IMG/VR virus record: IMGVR_UViG_3300007512_000021
Coordinates: 16,643 to 80,642 of that record
Length of the DNA: 64,000 bases
Strand: one strand, 5' to 3'
Origin: a virus
Numbering within the stretch: the stretch's first letter is position 1; the number at the start of each line of letters is the position of its first letter. A program made the translations under genes and the position numbers. Positions 48,730 to 59,100 of the stretch are shown one piece after another. Under the pieces are notes generated by a model. It saw only the letters and a list, made by a program, of their open reading frames with translations, ran no database searches and was not told where the DNA came from.

Positions 48730-51700
48730 CTACTCGTCCCCCTCATCAACCTCTTCGGAAGACCCGACATTCCCACCTTGATCGGTGTACATATCTTCCT
48801 CTTCTGGGGGAGCATCGCCTTTGAAGGTTTGGTAATACCATCCCGTTTCATCATTCGGCCACGAAGTCGCTTTACCCTCCTCCCAGTCCGTCATGTGTTC
48901 GGCTACGGACTCGTTTAAGTCATCTTGGGCCTGAGCGGGGTTGTGCCACTCATCAGCATCCCCATCAAAGATTTCCATCCACCTATTGTGTTGGGTTGAC
49001 CCGACCTCATTGAGCTTATCGTACAAATCAGCCAATCTGGGATCGTCGGGAGCGTCACTAAACGCCGTAGCTAATTTCTGGAATGCTTGGCCCGCTGCGC
49101 TGTTCTCCCAATTCCCATCCCCGCCCCAATTATCGAACATATTGGCAAAATCGATAGCGTCTCGTGGCTTCTCGATCTGACCCCGCAGAGCGTCCTGAAT
49201 GATTGTGTGATCTATTGAGGATTCTACAACTTGCTGCTGAACCGTTTTGACCACATTCGTTTGCAGATCCCCATCTTTGCCGTCTGGGGAAACATAAATA
49301 AATTTGGACTCGTCTGTGGCAATCATTCGGACCATGGAATCGTATAAGATTTCATTCCCCGCCACGGGATCAAGCCCACCACCGGGGAAGATATCCACAA
49401 TGTTATACGCAGCGTTTAGGGGATCTGTGGTGCTGCCGGGAGTGTCTTCTCGTTGGAAATAGTTAATGAGACCCGCCGCCATGACTTTCCGTGTGGCCGC
49501 ACTGCCCGTAATCCCCTTTTGCTCAATATACTGCGCCGTAGAAACGATGGCCTTGTCGTCATCCGTAGCTACTTTTAGAGTTCGTTGAAGTCTTGAGAAA
49601 GCCGCAGGGTTTGTTGTTTGCATCAACATGATCGCATCAAGCATCGTCGGAGTTGCTGCACCTGTGGCTGCGGTCGCCGTTCCAAACCCTGACAGAAGAG
49701 CCAACTTTGTGGAGCCTTCCTTCAATATGTCTCGAACAAACTTATCAATAACAGTGTCGTCGAGGGTTTCAAGAGGGTCTTGGGCCAGCAGCTTCTCGAA
49801 GCCTTGGCCCTCTTCACCAATCCGCAACCCACGCCCATACGCATAGCTTCCATAATGCCGATATCCACCCGCATCGCTGATCGGAAAGACGGGGGACAGC
49901 ACCTTTGTTTTCCGTCGAAACGACCCGGTTGCATTGTAATGCCCGCTTGCACTAATGGCCCAAGGCTTTAGCCACTTCTCACCACTAAGATTGAATGTGT
50001 CACATATGGCCTTCTGGAAAGAATTCAGTTCGAGGAAGCCATCTTTCGCCGCATCTGTATTCCTTTGCGCTTTGGTTTTGAATATTTTCCCCCACGCTAC
50101 CGCCGAATACTTCAGTATGTAATATAGTCTGAAAGCAACCGCCTTAGCCGCTAACGTGTAAACCCCGTGCGACAGCTTCTTCATATCGACTTCTTTTTCG
50201 TCAAACCTCGGTCTGTCCGCTCTTTGTATCTGCCGCCTACCCTTTTTATAGCACTTACATTTGTCGTTGCCCTTGGGAGATTTGCCGCCTTTACAGTAGT
50301 TGTGCAAAAAGTAGTGGGAGGCTTTGACTTTGCTCATATCCACGGTTTTGTCTTTGTTTTGAGAGGCATCCAAGTCACTGTGGGGGAAGTCCGCTCTGAC
50401 GTTACTACCAAACTCTTCCTCTAAGCCCCAACTAAGAGCCGAAAGTGCGCCGTCCCATTTTGCCGTAACTGACGTAGGTGGCGGAGTGTGCTTGCCGAAA
50501 GGGTTGTTCGCCGCCGTCCACCACGTTCCTGCACCAGGAATCGCAAGAGAATCCAACTCCGCAAGAATCGGCCCGAACCAATCCTCCATCGTATCGGTTG
50601 CTGCTGGCGGGCCGTATTTAATTCCCCAGCGTTTCACAAGTGCTTCTGCAAGGGCTTTTTCAAGCCCGCTGGCTGGGGATGGTGCGCCTGTGTGGGATGA
50701 CGGCACCATGGCCTTCAAGTCTATCCCCAACTGCGAAAAAACAAGCGTGTAGATTTGATCTGTAGGCAAGTCCTCTGTTCTCGATCCAGCCTTAGCAACT
50801 CGAAAGGCCCTTACCTTACTTTGTTTTGAGTCGTCCCATGCCGCAAACCGCTTCTTCAAGTTATCCATTCCTTGAATAGCTTTTGGAACTTTATCCGCAT
50901 TACTTCCCGCATGGAACATCCCATGGGAAGCATCTGCCATATCGTCGTAAGCGTCTTTTATGTTTGCACCCCCCGAACCCGGCATTGTGAAAGTGTATCG
51001 AGTCGGAGCTTGATTCTCTCCTACGGGGTGTGCCGATGAATAATATCGGTAATAGCCGGGGGTAGAGGCGTTGCTGAAATTAGATTTCTTATCTCCCAAG
51101 AGATTCAAAATCTGTGCCGAATCTAACTTGTCTGGCTCATGTGCTTGGTTCCCAAGAACCCAAAGCACAGAAGTCAAAAGGTCAAAGATATCCGCTGTCC
51201 CCTTAGGGACGGTCCCGATAGCTTTCTTTTCATATGCTTTGATGTAGTCTGTGAGGGTGTCTTGCCAATCGCCCGTAACATCGAAATCCGCCCCCCCTTT
51301 ACCGACATCCTCCTTTTGTTTTTCCATAAAGTCTTTGTAGGTCTCGACCTGCTTCTCAATTTCCGAAATTTTAAGCTGTTTGTAGTCCCATACAATAGAG
51401 CCGTTTTTCGTCACGTATTTCGACGACCCTGATCCAAGTCTCGGAACCCGAACCCACAAATCCGCTGCACCCACTGTAGAGGTGGTATCAAAAAGAGCTT
51501 TAGCTTTAGTTTCACTCAATGCAGCCCCGGCACCAGAAGTGGAGGTTGTAGCGAGAGATGAAGAGGATTCTCGGATCAAGGGTTCTTTTTGAGCGGGGTC
51601 TTTGAATGATGCCAGCGTTTGTTTGCTGTCGTGCCCGCAAAGGAGCAGGACCATGTTTCGGACATTTTGTGCATTTGACAGGTCCAAAACATCTTGGCCC

Positions 51701-53613
51701 AAAGCCCACGCAAAAGGGCTTATTCCAGCGGGATCGAGGGCCATGACCACATTCGGAAAGCCAGCAAACTTTACTGCACCTTCTCCAGAACCTTTATCCT
51801 CCATCACTAATGGAAAATTCGGCAAATCGACACGATCTAATCGCACCCCGTTTATCCCATTAGCATCCCCGCTCGCTGATTGGTTGCTGTCCCCCGGAGC
51901 CATAAACTTCTCTCGCCTCGCCACGCATTGAAGAGAAGTTGTACATTGACCCCCATAACTAAAGCTGTGAGACATGGACTTGATGTAATAAAAGCAATCT
52001 AAGTGCTCCACATACACGGGAAAGCCCGGTCGTAGTTCAGGACGTAATGGGATCGTAATGTTGGCCGAGTTCATCGCCTCATTAAGAATATCAATCCGAG
52101 CAACCGCAGCCCAAAACGCCCCACGAGCACTACTATAAAACTGTGCGTCCAAGTCTCCGGGTCGCCACCCAAACTTTGCCACCAAAGGGTAATCGATATA
52201 CTGTCCTCGAATACCCCATTCGCCATCAAGACCCACACCCGTCATGTTCGAGAAGGCACTCGATTTGACTGTCATATATGTAGCAGTAGGTTCGGCAGCG
52301 GCTCTGGTGATTGAGATGAGGTCTTGGGGAGCAATCCTGTACGCCTCCAAATTACGAGTATCCAGATTGTAAAGAGGTGGCTTGAACACCAAATCCCCAT
52401 CCACATCTTGATAGAACTCGTAACCCACGGCGGTAGCGGCTGCGCTGGCAATATCCAACTTGGAGGTGTACGAGGCTTCCCACAAGTTGACGTTGCCCCA
52501 CTGACTAATATCATGCACAAAGGCTTTCAGTTGGGCTGCTGATACAGCCACACCCGACTTTTCGCCCGCTCTCGGCATGTATTGAAGCCTATCCGCAGGG
52601 AAAGAACCTTGGGTGTACCTTCTTGCATCCTTCACATCAGTTGCCATTTTCCAGATATCTTCGTTTCCTCGAAAAAGATCTGAAGGCTCCGTCTGTGTGT
52701 TTCCAGTATGTCGCAAGTTGATCTCTGCCGCCGTGTTCAATTGCTTAGTCGTCATACGACCAATCATGGCCGTCTGGACCGAATTCAACTGCTCTCCGTT
52801 CACACCAAACATGCGTAGGTTGTACACTTTACTTCGGAAGCGTTGCTCCCAATACTTTTGGGTCATCTCAAATAGAGAGTTACCTGTCCCAAAGAACTTC
52901 TTGGCTTGGTTGCTGGAAGCACTCAACGCAAACGCCACACCTCCCGCTGCCCCCGCCGTATCCTTGTAAAGCGAGTAGATGATCGAAAACGGGGTCATGT
53001 TGGTAAAGTTGTGGCCCACCAAACTCATTTTGAGCTTTGATCCCGTAGGCCGAGTACCAAACAACGAAGCGTTTGTACTGATGTCGTGGTACTGCCAAAA
53101 ATGCAACATTCCAGTACACGACATATTGATCGAGTAGAAACCACCGCTGTAATCAATGTTGGCGGTAGTCGTGACCCCATGAAAGCAGTGGTAATAGGGT
53201 CGGAGGGCTAAATCCGTGGCATTATCCCCAAGAGCATCCCGCAGTGCTTTCACTTCTGTAGCATCTAAAGTATTCGCCATCCCCTCCACAGGAAAGTAGC
53301 CTCTCATATAAATATGAACTTCCAATCCTGGCTGGAAAACTGAATGCCCGTCCGAAAATAGAGAACTCCCAATGTCATTGGGAATAGACATGGTGAAGGA
53401 ACCAGAACAGGAACCCGCCTCCACACCAGAATCCACAGAAATCTGCGTGATATACCGCTGGATATCGATCTTCTTTTGTTTCGTAGACTCTGCTTTTGAA
53501 GACGTAACGGAAACATCGCCGTTCAGAAACAGGACGGCATCTGGCGTGTATCGGATCACTCCTTTGCGGTTCGGCACCCAATTACCAGCGTGTGGTCGAT
53601 CAAAGACTCCCAT
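48730..53613 (-). CDS. Baseplate hub protein (gp27/XkdQ-like) with giant C-terminal extension
   Basis: 1627 residues, ATG at 53613 after a perfect AGGAGG at 8 nt, TAG stop. Residues 1-570 read like a gp27/YqbQ-type hub. They have a beta-rich start, a middle domain with aromatic clusters, and an end with IPLRPELRPGFPVYVEHLD then YYIKSMSHSFSYGGQCTTSL, a pattern typical of hub C-termini. The hub joins tube, spike and wedge. Residues 571-1627 are an extension I cannot assign. It contains coiled segments, a basic patch with H1100, H1104, C1107, C1119 and C1121 that could bind metal, and a motif ISDAGGYRHYGSYAYGRGL. The last 150 residues are strongly acidic. No lysozyme, transglycosylase or peptidase motif was seen. 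Normal hubs are about 350-450 residues, so this one is exceptional. Confidence 0.7.
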   Translation of the reverse strand: MGVFDRPHAGNWVPNRKGVIRYTPDAVLFLNGDVSVTSSKAESTKQKKIDIQRYITQISVDSGVEAGSCSGSFTMSIPNDIGSSLFSDGHSVFQPGLEVHIYMRGYFPVEGMANTLDATEVKALRDALGDNATDLALRPYYHCFHGVTTTANIDYSGGFYSINMSCTGMLHFWQYHDISTNASLFGTRPTGSKLKMSLVGHNFTNMTPFSIIYSLYKDTAGAAGGVAFALSASSNQAKKFFGTGNSLFEMTQKYWEQRFRSKVYNLRMFGVNGEQLNSVQTAMIGRMTTKQLNTAAEINLRHTGNTQTEPSDLFRGNEDIWKMATDVKDARRYTQGSFPADRLQYMPRAGEKSGVAVSAAQLKAFVHDISQWGNVNLWEASYTSKLDIASAAATAVGYEFYQDVDGDLVFKPPLYNLDTRNLEAYRIAPQDLISITRAAAEPTATYMTVKSSAFSNMTGVGLDGEWGIRGQYIDYPLVAKFGWRPGDLDAQFYSSARGAFWAAVARIDILNEAMNSANITIPLRPELRPGFPVYVEHLDCFYYIKSMSHSFSYGGQCTTSLQCVARREKFMAPGDSNQSASGDANGINGVRLDRVDLPNFPLVMEDKGSGEGAVKFAGFPNVVMALDPAGISPFAWALGQDVLDLSNAQNVRNMVLLLCGHDSKQTLASFKDPAQKEPLIRESSSSLATTSTSGAGAALSETKAKALFDTTSTVGAADLWVRVPRLGSGSSKYVTKNGSIVWDYKQLKISEIEKQVETYKDFMEKQKEDVGKGGADFDVTGDWQDTLTDYIKAYEKKAIGTVPKGTADIFDLLTSVLWVLGNQAHEPDKLDSAQILNLLGDKKSNFSNASTPGYYRYYSSAHPVGENQAPTRYTFTMPGSGGANIKDAYDDMADASHGMFHAGSNADKVPKAIQGMDNLKKRFAAWDDSKQSKVRAFRVAKAGSRTEDLPTDQIYTLVFSQLGIDLKAMVPSSHTGAPSPASGLEKALAEALVKRWGIKYGPPAATDTMEDWFGPILAELDSLAIPGAGTWWTAANNPFGKHTPPPTSVTAKWDGALSALSWGLEEEFGSNVRADFPHSDLDASQNKDKTVDMSKVKASHYFLHNYCKGGKSPKGNDKCKCYKKGRRQIQRADRPRFDEKEVDMKKLSHGVYTLAAKAVAFRLYYILKYSAVAWGKIFKTKAQRNTDAAKDGFLELNSFQKAICDTFNLSGEKWLKPWAISASGHYNATGSFRRKTKVLSPVFPISDAGGYRHYGSYAYGRGLRIGEEGQGFEKLLAQDPLETLDDTVIDKFVRDILKEGSTKLALLSGFGTATAATGAATPTMLDAIMLMQTTNPAAFSRLQRTLKVATDDDKAIVSTAQYIEQKGITGSAATRKVMAAGLINYFQREDTPGSTTDPLNAAYNIVDIFPGGGLDPVAGNEILYDSMVRMIATDESKFIYVSPDGKDGDLQTNVVKTVQQQVVESSIDHTIIQDALRGQIEKPRDAIDFANMFDNWGGDGNWENSAAGQAFQKLATAFSDAPDDPRLADLYDKLNEVGSTQHNRWMEIFDGDADEWHNPAQAQDDLNESVAEHMTDWEEGKATSWPNDETGWYYQTFKGDAPPEEEDMYTDQGGNVGSSEEVDEGDE

Positions 53614-53624
53614 CAGCCGTCCTC

Positions 53625-53873
53625 CTAATCATCATCGTCTACCGCCTCGCCTACACCGGCTCCCGCCACGCCGCCCGCCACGGCACCCCAAGGACCAGCG
53701 AGACTCCCGACTGCGGCACCGACTACGGCACCCGCAATGACTTCGTTATTGTCGCCTGAAAGAGTGCTGTCCCACCAACCCGCTTCGTCGTCTTCGGGGG
53801 CTGTCTGAATACCTTGAAGGCCCCAGCCAGCGGTAGACTGTGCGGTGGGTCTACCCCTGTATTGGCCCCCCAA
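53625..53873 (-). CDS. -1 frame extension of the 590-residue gene: glycine-zipper tail
   Basis: This frame gives about 80 residues: an acidic stretch (APEDDEAGWWD), then a 29-residue Gly/Ala/Val segment with glycine-zipper spacing (AGAVVGAAVGSLAGPWGAVA and on), then EAVDDDD and TAG. It overlaps the end of the zero-frame gene by 151 nt. It has no ATG; the only possible start is TTG at 53873, with a weak AGTAGGT about 7 nt upstream. A TGA at 53879-53877 closes the frame just upstream. A -1 slip on the G6 run would instead join it to residue 543 of the upstream protein, giving about 623 residues. Its TAG lies at the AGGAGG of the next gene, the tight packing seen elsewhere. An assembly error in the homopolymer would give the same fusion. 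Glycine zippers occur in membrane-inserting proteins. Confidence 0.6.
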   Translation of the reverse strand: MGGQYRGRPTAQSTAGWGLQGIQTAPEDDEAGWWDSTLSGDNNEVIAGAVVGAAVGSLAGPWGAVAGGVAGAGVGEAVDDDD

Positions 53874-55495
53874 CCATCAAGACCTACTTGAGCGTTCCAA
53901 CTATCCTGTGCGCCCTCACTTGTTTGTACATTGAAAAAGGCATCGCCCCCCTCTTGCCCTTGATTCTGAACGGATTGAATAAAGGAAGCCATTGTTCGGA
54001 TCTCGTTGGGATCGTCTCCAAACCGAGAGCCGTTGTTCGGATTGTTCATCCTCAAAACGCTGTTTGAGCGTTCGTCGGTGTGTCGGATTTCTGTAGCGGT
54101 AAAGTCAAAGGAGAAGTTCACCCCACCAAGGTTGTTCGCTTCTTCAAAGGTCCACTCCAACTTATCGAACTGCCCGATATATCGAACACCGTCATAGGCG
54201 ATCTCGACCATACCGATCATCCAGTTCGCCTGACTTCCCCCAACTGTGTCTCGAATGTAGCCGTTGTTTCGGTACAACATGAACAGGTTCATCAAGTTCT
54301 GGTAGGCGGGGGACACCCTGCGACACGCCTCTTGAACACCCGATGGGTGTGTCGTTGCGCTATCTCCAAAACCTGATGAAGTAGCCAGTGAGCCAGATAC
54401 CGCAGGGCCAGTAAGGGCCGATGGGCTTTCCCCTCCGTAATAGGCTCCAATACGACCTGAAAAGTTGATTGTTGGAAGCTGCTCGCCCCACGCCTGATAA
54501 ATATAGCCGTACCGAGTTCGTTCTTGGAACGATTGGATCTTGGCATAGGTAACATTCATCGAAGTGGGGTTGATCAAAAGGATCAAGGGCGGAGTCCTCA
54601 TCATTTGGATCAACTGCATGTAGATATCAGCGACATTCGCTTGCCCAAATAAGGGGATCGTGTCTTGAACCCCGGCCAAGTCGTTTGAAAGGGTGCCCTC
54701 TGTCGCAGAGGTGATCTGGCCGTTGTAAACCATCATCTCCAAGTTGCTGATAACCGCCTTAAAACCTATATCCGCCGCCGCTCGATCCGCCGCCGATTTT
54801 GCATCGCTGCCAGGGGTCCAAAAGGAAGTTGTTGCCGTTGGATTCGCCATTCCCATCAACGCTTGAGTCTTAACCGAAAGATTACCCAACCCTGTCCACG
54901 AGTAAGGATCTGAAGCCGTAGCTGCCCCCACTTCCTTGGGAGGTAACAAACTAATCGTAAAAGGGCTTAGATGACGGATGTTCTTGTTTGAGGCATCCAT
55001 AGGAGGATTCTGTTGATCCTCCACACTCCAAGAAGCCCTTTCAGCCGACAACCCACTAAAAACATGAAGGGGTTGGTGCTCGTAAATGCTCGCCTCCCCA
55101 AACATACCCACAACACCTGTCGGAATAGGGTCCGACACGTCTGGCAAAATCCCGCCTGAATCAAACCCCGCTGGCGTGGAAACCGCAGGTGGAACTTCTG
55201 CTTCCCCAACCGCCTGTTCAGCCGTTTCCACTGTACCAATAGTGAACGACCCTTCCTCGGCGGCGATCTCAAACGCTACCAACATAGCGTCCTCGGAAGT
55301 AGCGGTGGCTCTCGATATTGTGATCCCGCTTTCTTCCCCGTAGGACTCCGAAACTTGAACCGCATATTCAGCCGCTTCGGGCTGTAACCCCACAGCATTG
55401 ACTACCGAGTTCTCCAACAGAGCCGCTTCTTGGATTTTTTGAAGCTCCTCTTTCTGGATCGAAACCTGGTCGGGGGTAAGTGTAATGGCACCCAT
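53723..55495 (-). CDS. Tail adaptor / hub-type protein, long paralogue (zero-frame product)
   Basis: 590 residues in the zero frame, ATG at 55495 after a GAGGGGGG-type ribosome binding site, TAG stop. Residues about 300-510 match the preceding 221-residue protein: NPTSM at 309-313, W336-G337, then a YQNLMNLFMLYRNNGYI segment and a beta-rich end. The N-terminal 300 residues are extra, acidic then Ala/Thr-rich. From residue 544 the zero-frame sequence changes character: it loses its acidic residues and becomes rich in Pro, Lys, Thr and Arg. The -1 frame over the same bases stays acidic and ordinary-looking. This suggests that translation leaves the zero frame at the G6 run at 53871-53866. The adaptor role is inferred as for its paralogue. 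Confidence 0.65.
   Translation of the reverse strand: MGAITLTPDQVSIQKEELQKIQEAALLENSVVNAVGLQPEAAEYAVQVSESYGEESGITISRATATSEDAMLVAFEIAAEEGSFTIGTVETAEQAVGEAEVPPAVSTPAGFDSGGILPDVSDPIPTGVVGMFGEASIYEHQPLHVFSGLSAERASWSVEDQQNPPMDASNKNIRHLSPFTISLLPPKEVGAATASDPYSWTGLGNLSVKTQALMGMANPTATTSFWTPGSDAKSAADRAAADIGFKAVISNLEMMVYNGQITSATEGTLSNDLAGVQDTIPLFGQANVADIYMQLIQMMRTPPLILLINPTSMNVTYAKIQSFQERTRYGYIYQAWGEQLPTINFSGRIGAYYGGESPSALTGPAVSGSLATSSGFGDSATTHPSGVQEACRRVSPAYQNLMNLFMLYRNNGYIRDTVGGSQANWMIGMVEIAYDGVRYIGQFDKLEWTFEEANNLGGVNFSFDFTATEIRHTDERSNSVLRMNNPNNGSRFGDDPNEIRTMASFIQSVQNQGQEGGDAFFNVQTSEGAQDSWNAQVGLDGWGANTGVDPPHSLPLAGAFKVFRQPPKTTKRVGGTALFQATITKSLRVP
53832..53871 (-). promoter_or_regulatory. Candidate -1 ribosomal frameshift signal
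   Basis: The minus strand reads TTGGGGGGCC, with zero-frame codons TGG GGG GCC. Nine nucleotides after GGGGGGC comes a perfect 7-bp stem, GGTAGAC (53855-53849) with GTCTACC (53838-53832), and a 10-nt loop. Slip run, 5-9 nt spacer and stem-loop is the layout of bacterial and phage -1 frameshift sites. The heptamer is not canonical: P-site Gly re-pairs perfectly, but A-site Ala on GGC would mismatch at the middle base. RNA polymerase slippage on the G run is an alternative mechanism. Confidence 0.55.
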
Positions 55496-56160
55496 TATCC
55501 CGCCCCCCTCGAATAGTCATCAAAGCTGCCAGCAAGAGATTTGAATTCGTGTCGCTCACTCTCAACTGTAAAGGATGCCGAAATCGAAAACTCGTATGGC
55601 TTTTCGGCTTCTTCTTGGACGGTGAAGTTACTGAACCACCCAAACCAGTGATGACCGTCAAAGGAACACTTGATCTTTCCACGGGTAATGATCGTTCCGT
55701 AAGCATCGTAAATCGCACCGTTACAATGGAACAAAGCCAAGAGGTCTAAGAACTTGTCATAGGCAATCGTCTGGCGGCGAGTACCCCCCGTGTCTAACGC
55801 TTGCATACGGCTCGGTAAGCGGTCGTTGTGGAAGGTCGGCCCTGTGGTGTTGGAAAGACCCGAATAGAGCCTCATAAAGCCGCCTGTGGCCGCCTCGAAG
55901 CTAATCTCGGAAGGGATGTCACCCCAATGCTGTTCGACCCACCCACCCATCGTCTGGATGCGCTCAATGAGCTTCGTCATGCTGATGCTCATCGACTTCG
56001 GGTTCACATGCAAAACAAGCCGCATCCCCTCAGGGAGCATACTGGTCACGCCATCGGGAGCGAGGATATCAAAGATAACAGGGCGGATGCCCTTATCTGT
56101 GATCTCATCATATTCGTCGGTAAAAGCCGACTTGATGATCTGTTCGTACTCCCTCGCCAC
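55495..56160 (-). CDS. Tail tube adaptor / hub-type protein, short paralogue
   Basis: 221 residues. GTG start at 56160 with GGTGAGAA just upstream; the stop TAA overlaps the next ATG by one base (TAATG). Residues 53-57 are NPKSM and W79-G80 lie in an EQHWG motif. Around residue 120-140 is a YDKFLDLLALFHCNGAIYD segment, followed by a beta-rich C-terminus. The same sequence elements, in the same order and at nearly the same spacing, occur in the next gene (its residues about 300-510), so the two are paralogues. This type of protein sits between tube, tape measure and baseplate hub in myophages and injection systems. Exact role (tube initiator or adaptor ring) is inferred from position after the tape measure. 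Confidence 0.6.
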   Translation of the reverse strand: MAREYEQIIKSAFTDEYDEITDKGIRPVIFDILAPDGVTSMLPEGMRLVLHVNPKSMSISMTKLIERIQTMGGWVEQHWGDIPSEISFEAATGGFMRLYSGLSNTTGPTFHNDRLPSRMQALDTGGTRRQTIAYDKFLDLLALFHCNGAIYDAYGTIITRGKIKCSFDGHHWFGWFSNFTVQEEAEKPYEFSISASFTVESERHEFKSLAGSFDDYSRGAG

Positions 56161-56173
56161 TTCTCACCATCCC

Positions 56174-59100
56174 CTACGCTTTGAACTTCTTCATGGGGTG
56201 GCCGAAGTTGCCCTTACCAGCCCACGCTTTCTTAGACCCGCCCGGACCCGTCATCCGAGCACCCGCATAAACGGCTTGCTTCACCTTTTCGAGATCCATT
56301 TCTTGACAAACATAAACAAAGACACTGCCACCACCACCGACACCACCCGTCGCTTGATCGACAGCACCACCGGGCTTCATACCAATGAACTCATCCTTGG
56401 TGTTGATTGGGCGGATAACCCCGCCTTGTGACCCGCCTTGATAGATGAAGTCTTGTAGGGTGTTCATATCGACCCCAAGCGACTTAAAGTCTTTTAACAA
56501 AAGGGCTTTTCGAGGGTCGTCGTTGTCCAACCGTTTGTACATTGAAGCAGGGCTGTCAGGGGTGTTGAGCGATCCAGCCTCACCCTTCGCCAAATTCTTA
56601 GCGGCATCGCCAGTGGGGTCAAGACCGAGGAAGGTCGCAGCGTTACGAGAGAGTTCGGACTTCTTTGCTTCGGCCTCTTCCGTCTTGCCCTCTGCCAGCA
56701 GCTTCTTGATCTCTTTACGGACCTTCTCGGCGTTCCTGGCGTATTTCCTAACCTTCTCCTGTTCATCTTTTGATTTTTTGATGTTGTCCCACGGGCCTCT
56801 TTGGTTAGCCGCCATCCAATCCTCAAACTTTTTCTGAGACATTTTGTCGGCCCCGACCTCCAAGGTCGCCTTCACGAAGTCTTTCTTCAAATCCTCAGTG
56901 GTGTAGTCGTCGCCATCCTCCTTTTGTCCTGCATAGCCAGCCGCTACCTGCTTTTCGAGCAGCTTGAACATATGGATAATGTCCCCACCGCCCTCGGCAC
57001 CCCTAAAGCTCGTGTTCATGTCGTTGGAAAGATTGGCCTGAGCATAGCCAGAACCCCTGGCATCAGCCGTTTTGCCGTCCTTGTCTTTCTTACTTTGTTC
57101 AGCCGTTACATATCCAGTAGTGCTTTGGCCTCTGCGGTCCAGCTTACCGTCCGTAACTCCGGGGGAGTATGTGACAGCAATCGAGTCGGTCACCTTCTCC
57201 AAGTTCAACCCAAGGCCCTGCATCCAAATAGCCATTTCAGCCATTTCAGCGTTGATATCTTCGGCGCTTCGATTTGTTGCGTTACCTGCGGCATCTGAAT
57301 TAAAGGTGGCATACGAAGCATCGCTGGGAGCAAGATGGGTTGTTGTTTGCCCGATGCTTGTTATCGCTTGCGGCTGGTGTGTCCTAAATGTGCCCGCAAC
57401 CCCTCCCGACAAAGCCTGACCATGGGACGTAACTTCGTCATCCCTACCTCTGATGCGTAAAGTCCTTCTTGTATCGGTGTTCCTTAGGTTCTCTGAGGAA
57501 ACGCCGATGCCACGGTGCTTATATGTTGACCCCTCTCCCGTGATAGATACACCAGATATGTTTGAGGGCGCATCGGAAGCTCCCGTCCAGGTCGTCCCAG
57601 CTTCCTTCCTCGACCGATTTGGGTCTTTGAAATCATGAAGCATCCGCCCTGTTACCACCTCAGGAGCATCTTCTTTCCATGCGTCTTGCCTCTGCTTGTT
57701 AGTAATGGCTCCGTGACCAGGAACATCGATGCCGTGAACATCCTGCGTATGGAACGAGCCATGGACAGCGTCCCCACTCATGGGGTTGTCGGGGCTGGAA
57801 AAACCGCCCGCCCGATCAGGGTCTTTGATCGTGAACGCTGTCATGTCCTGATCAGCATTTATCGATTGGGTAACCAAGTTGGCATTATGGATGTTCCGCC
57901 CTGTGGTCACCCTTGCAGCTTTGGACGTTGCAATTTGCTCCTCCGTGTACCCCATTTGTTCGGCTTCGGTTTTCCAGCCCTCTTGTCGGGCGAACCTTCT
58001 TGGAGCAGCCTGCTTGAGCATGTCCATAAACTCAGGGTTGGCTTGGGCTTCCTTCAGCATTCCCCGTGGTAAGCCACCATCCCCGTAGGACGCATATGAG
58101 CCTTGCGTCCTGGAGATGAAACCAGAAGCGCCTGTACCCAAGTTAGCGTTCATATTAGGGGTGCCGTCTGCATTAAACGCATTGTTCGCCGCATATTTAG
58201 CTCCCTGATATTTGATGTTCATGGTTTCCCGCTTGTCTTTCATCTCCTCAACTTCTTGTTTCATCGTCTGCGCTTTATTGAAGTCTTTTTCTTGAGCGGC
58301 TGCTTTCTCTTTTTTCCTGATCTCACGACTCAAAATTTGGATGTCACGGTTTGTTTTAGTAGCTACTTTTGAATACCTGCTTTGCGCTTCAAGGGTGGAT
58401 TTGAACGAATTGTCCCCAACGATTGATGTGAGAATCCCCTGAACCACTTTGAAGATTTGGTTTAAGACCATTGTGATCCCAGCATTCAAGGCATCCGCTA
58501 TTGAGAAGGTGTTGTCAGCAATCTCACGGGAAAGCTCCTTATCTTCACTGAAGTTAGCGACCTGTGTTTGATGCTCAACACGGGCACCCTGCGACTGGTA
58601 GTAGTCCTCAATGGAACCGACAACCCTTTCAACGCCGTTAGCATCCTTAGTGATCTGAACATTCCCTTTTGAGTCCAAGGTGGCTGCCAACATCTTTCCA
58701 TTCATCCCAACGACCGCACCATACGCTTTCACCTGCGCTCGCTGACTCGCTGAAATCTCCTTCGCAGTCATATCTCTTTTGACACCATCTTTCTCAACGG
58801 TGTAACCATTCTTCTCTACCTCCTTCGCCATGTCTTTCATCACTTCATAATTACCGTCAAAGGCTTGCGTTAGATTTCGCATCTGACGCAACTGTTCCCC
58901 TTGCATCCCTGTGGCACTTTCTAAAGCCGCCAATTGCAACGCACTTAATTCATGGATTTCTTTACCGGGGAACATGCCTTTCATTGAATCTCGAAGCATG
59001 TTGAGCTTCCCGCCCATATCCAACTGATCGAGATTCTTCGCCATATTAGTCAGCCCACCCTTAGAGGCTTCCGAAATATTAGCCAAAACCGTCAAACGGT

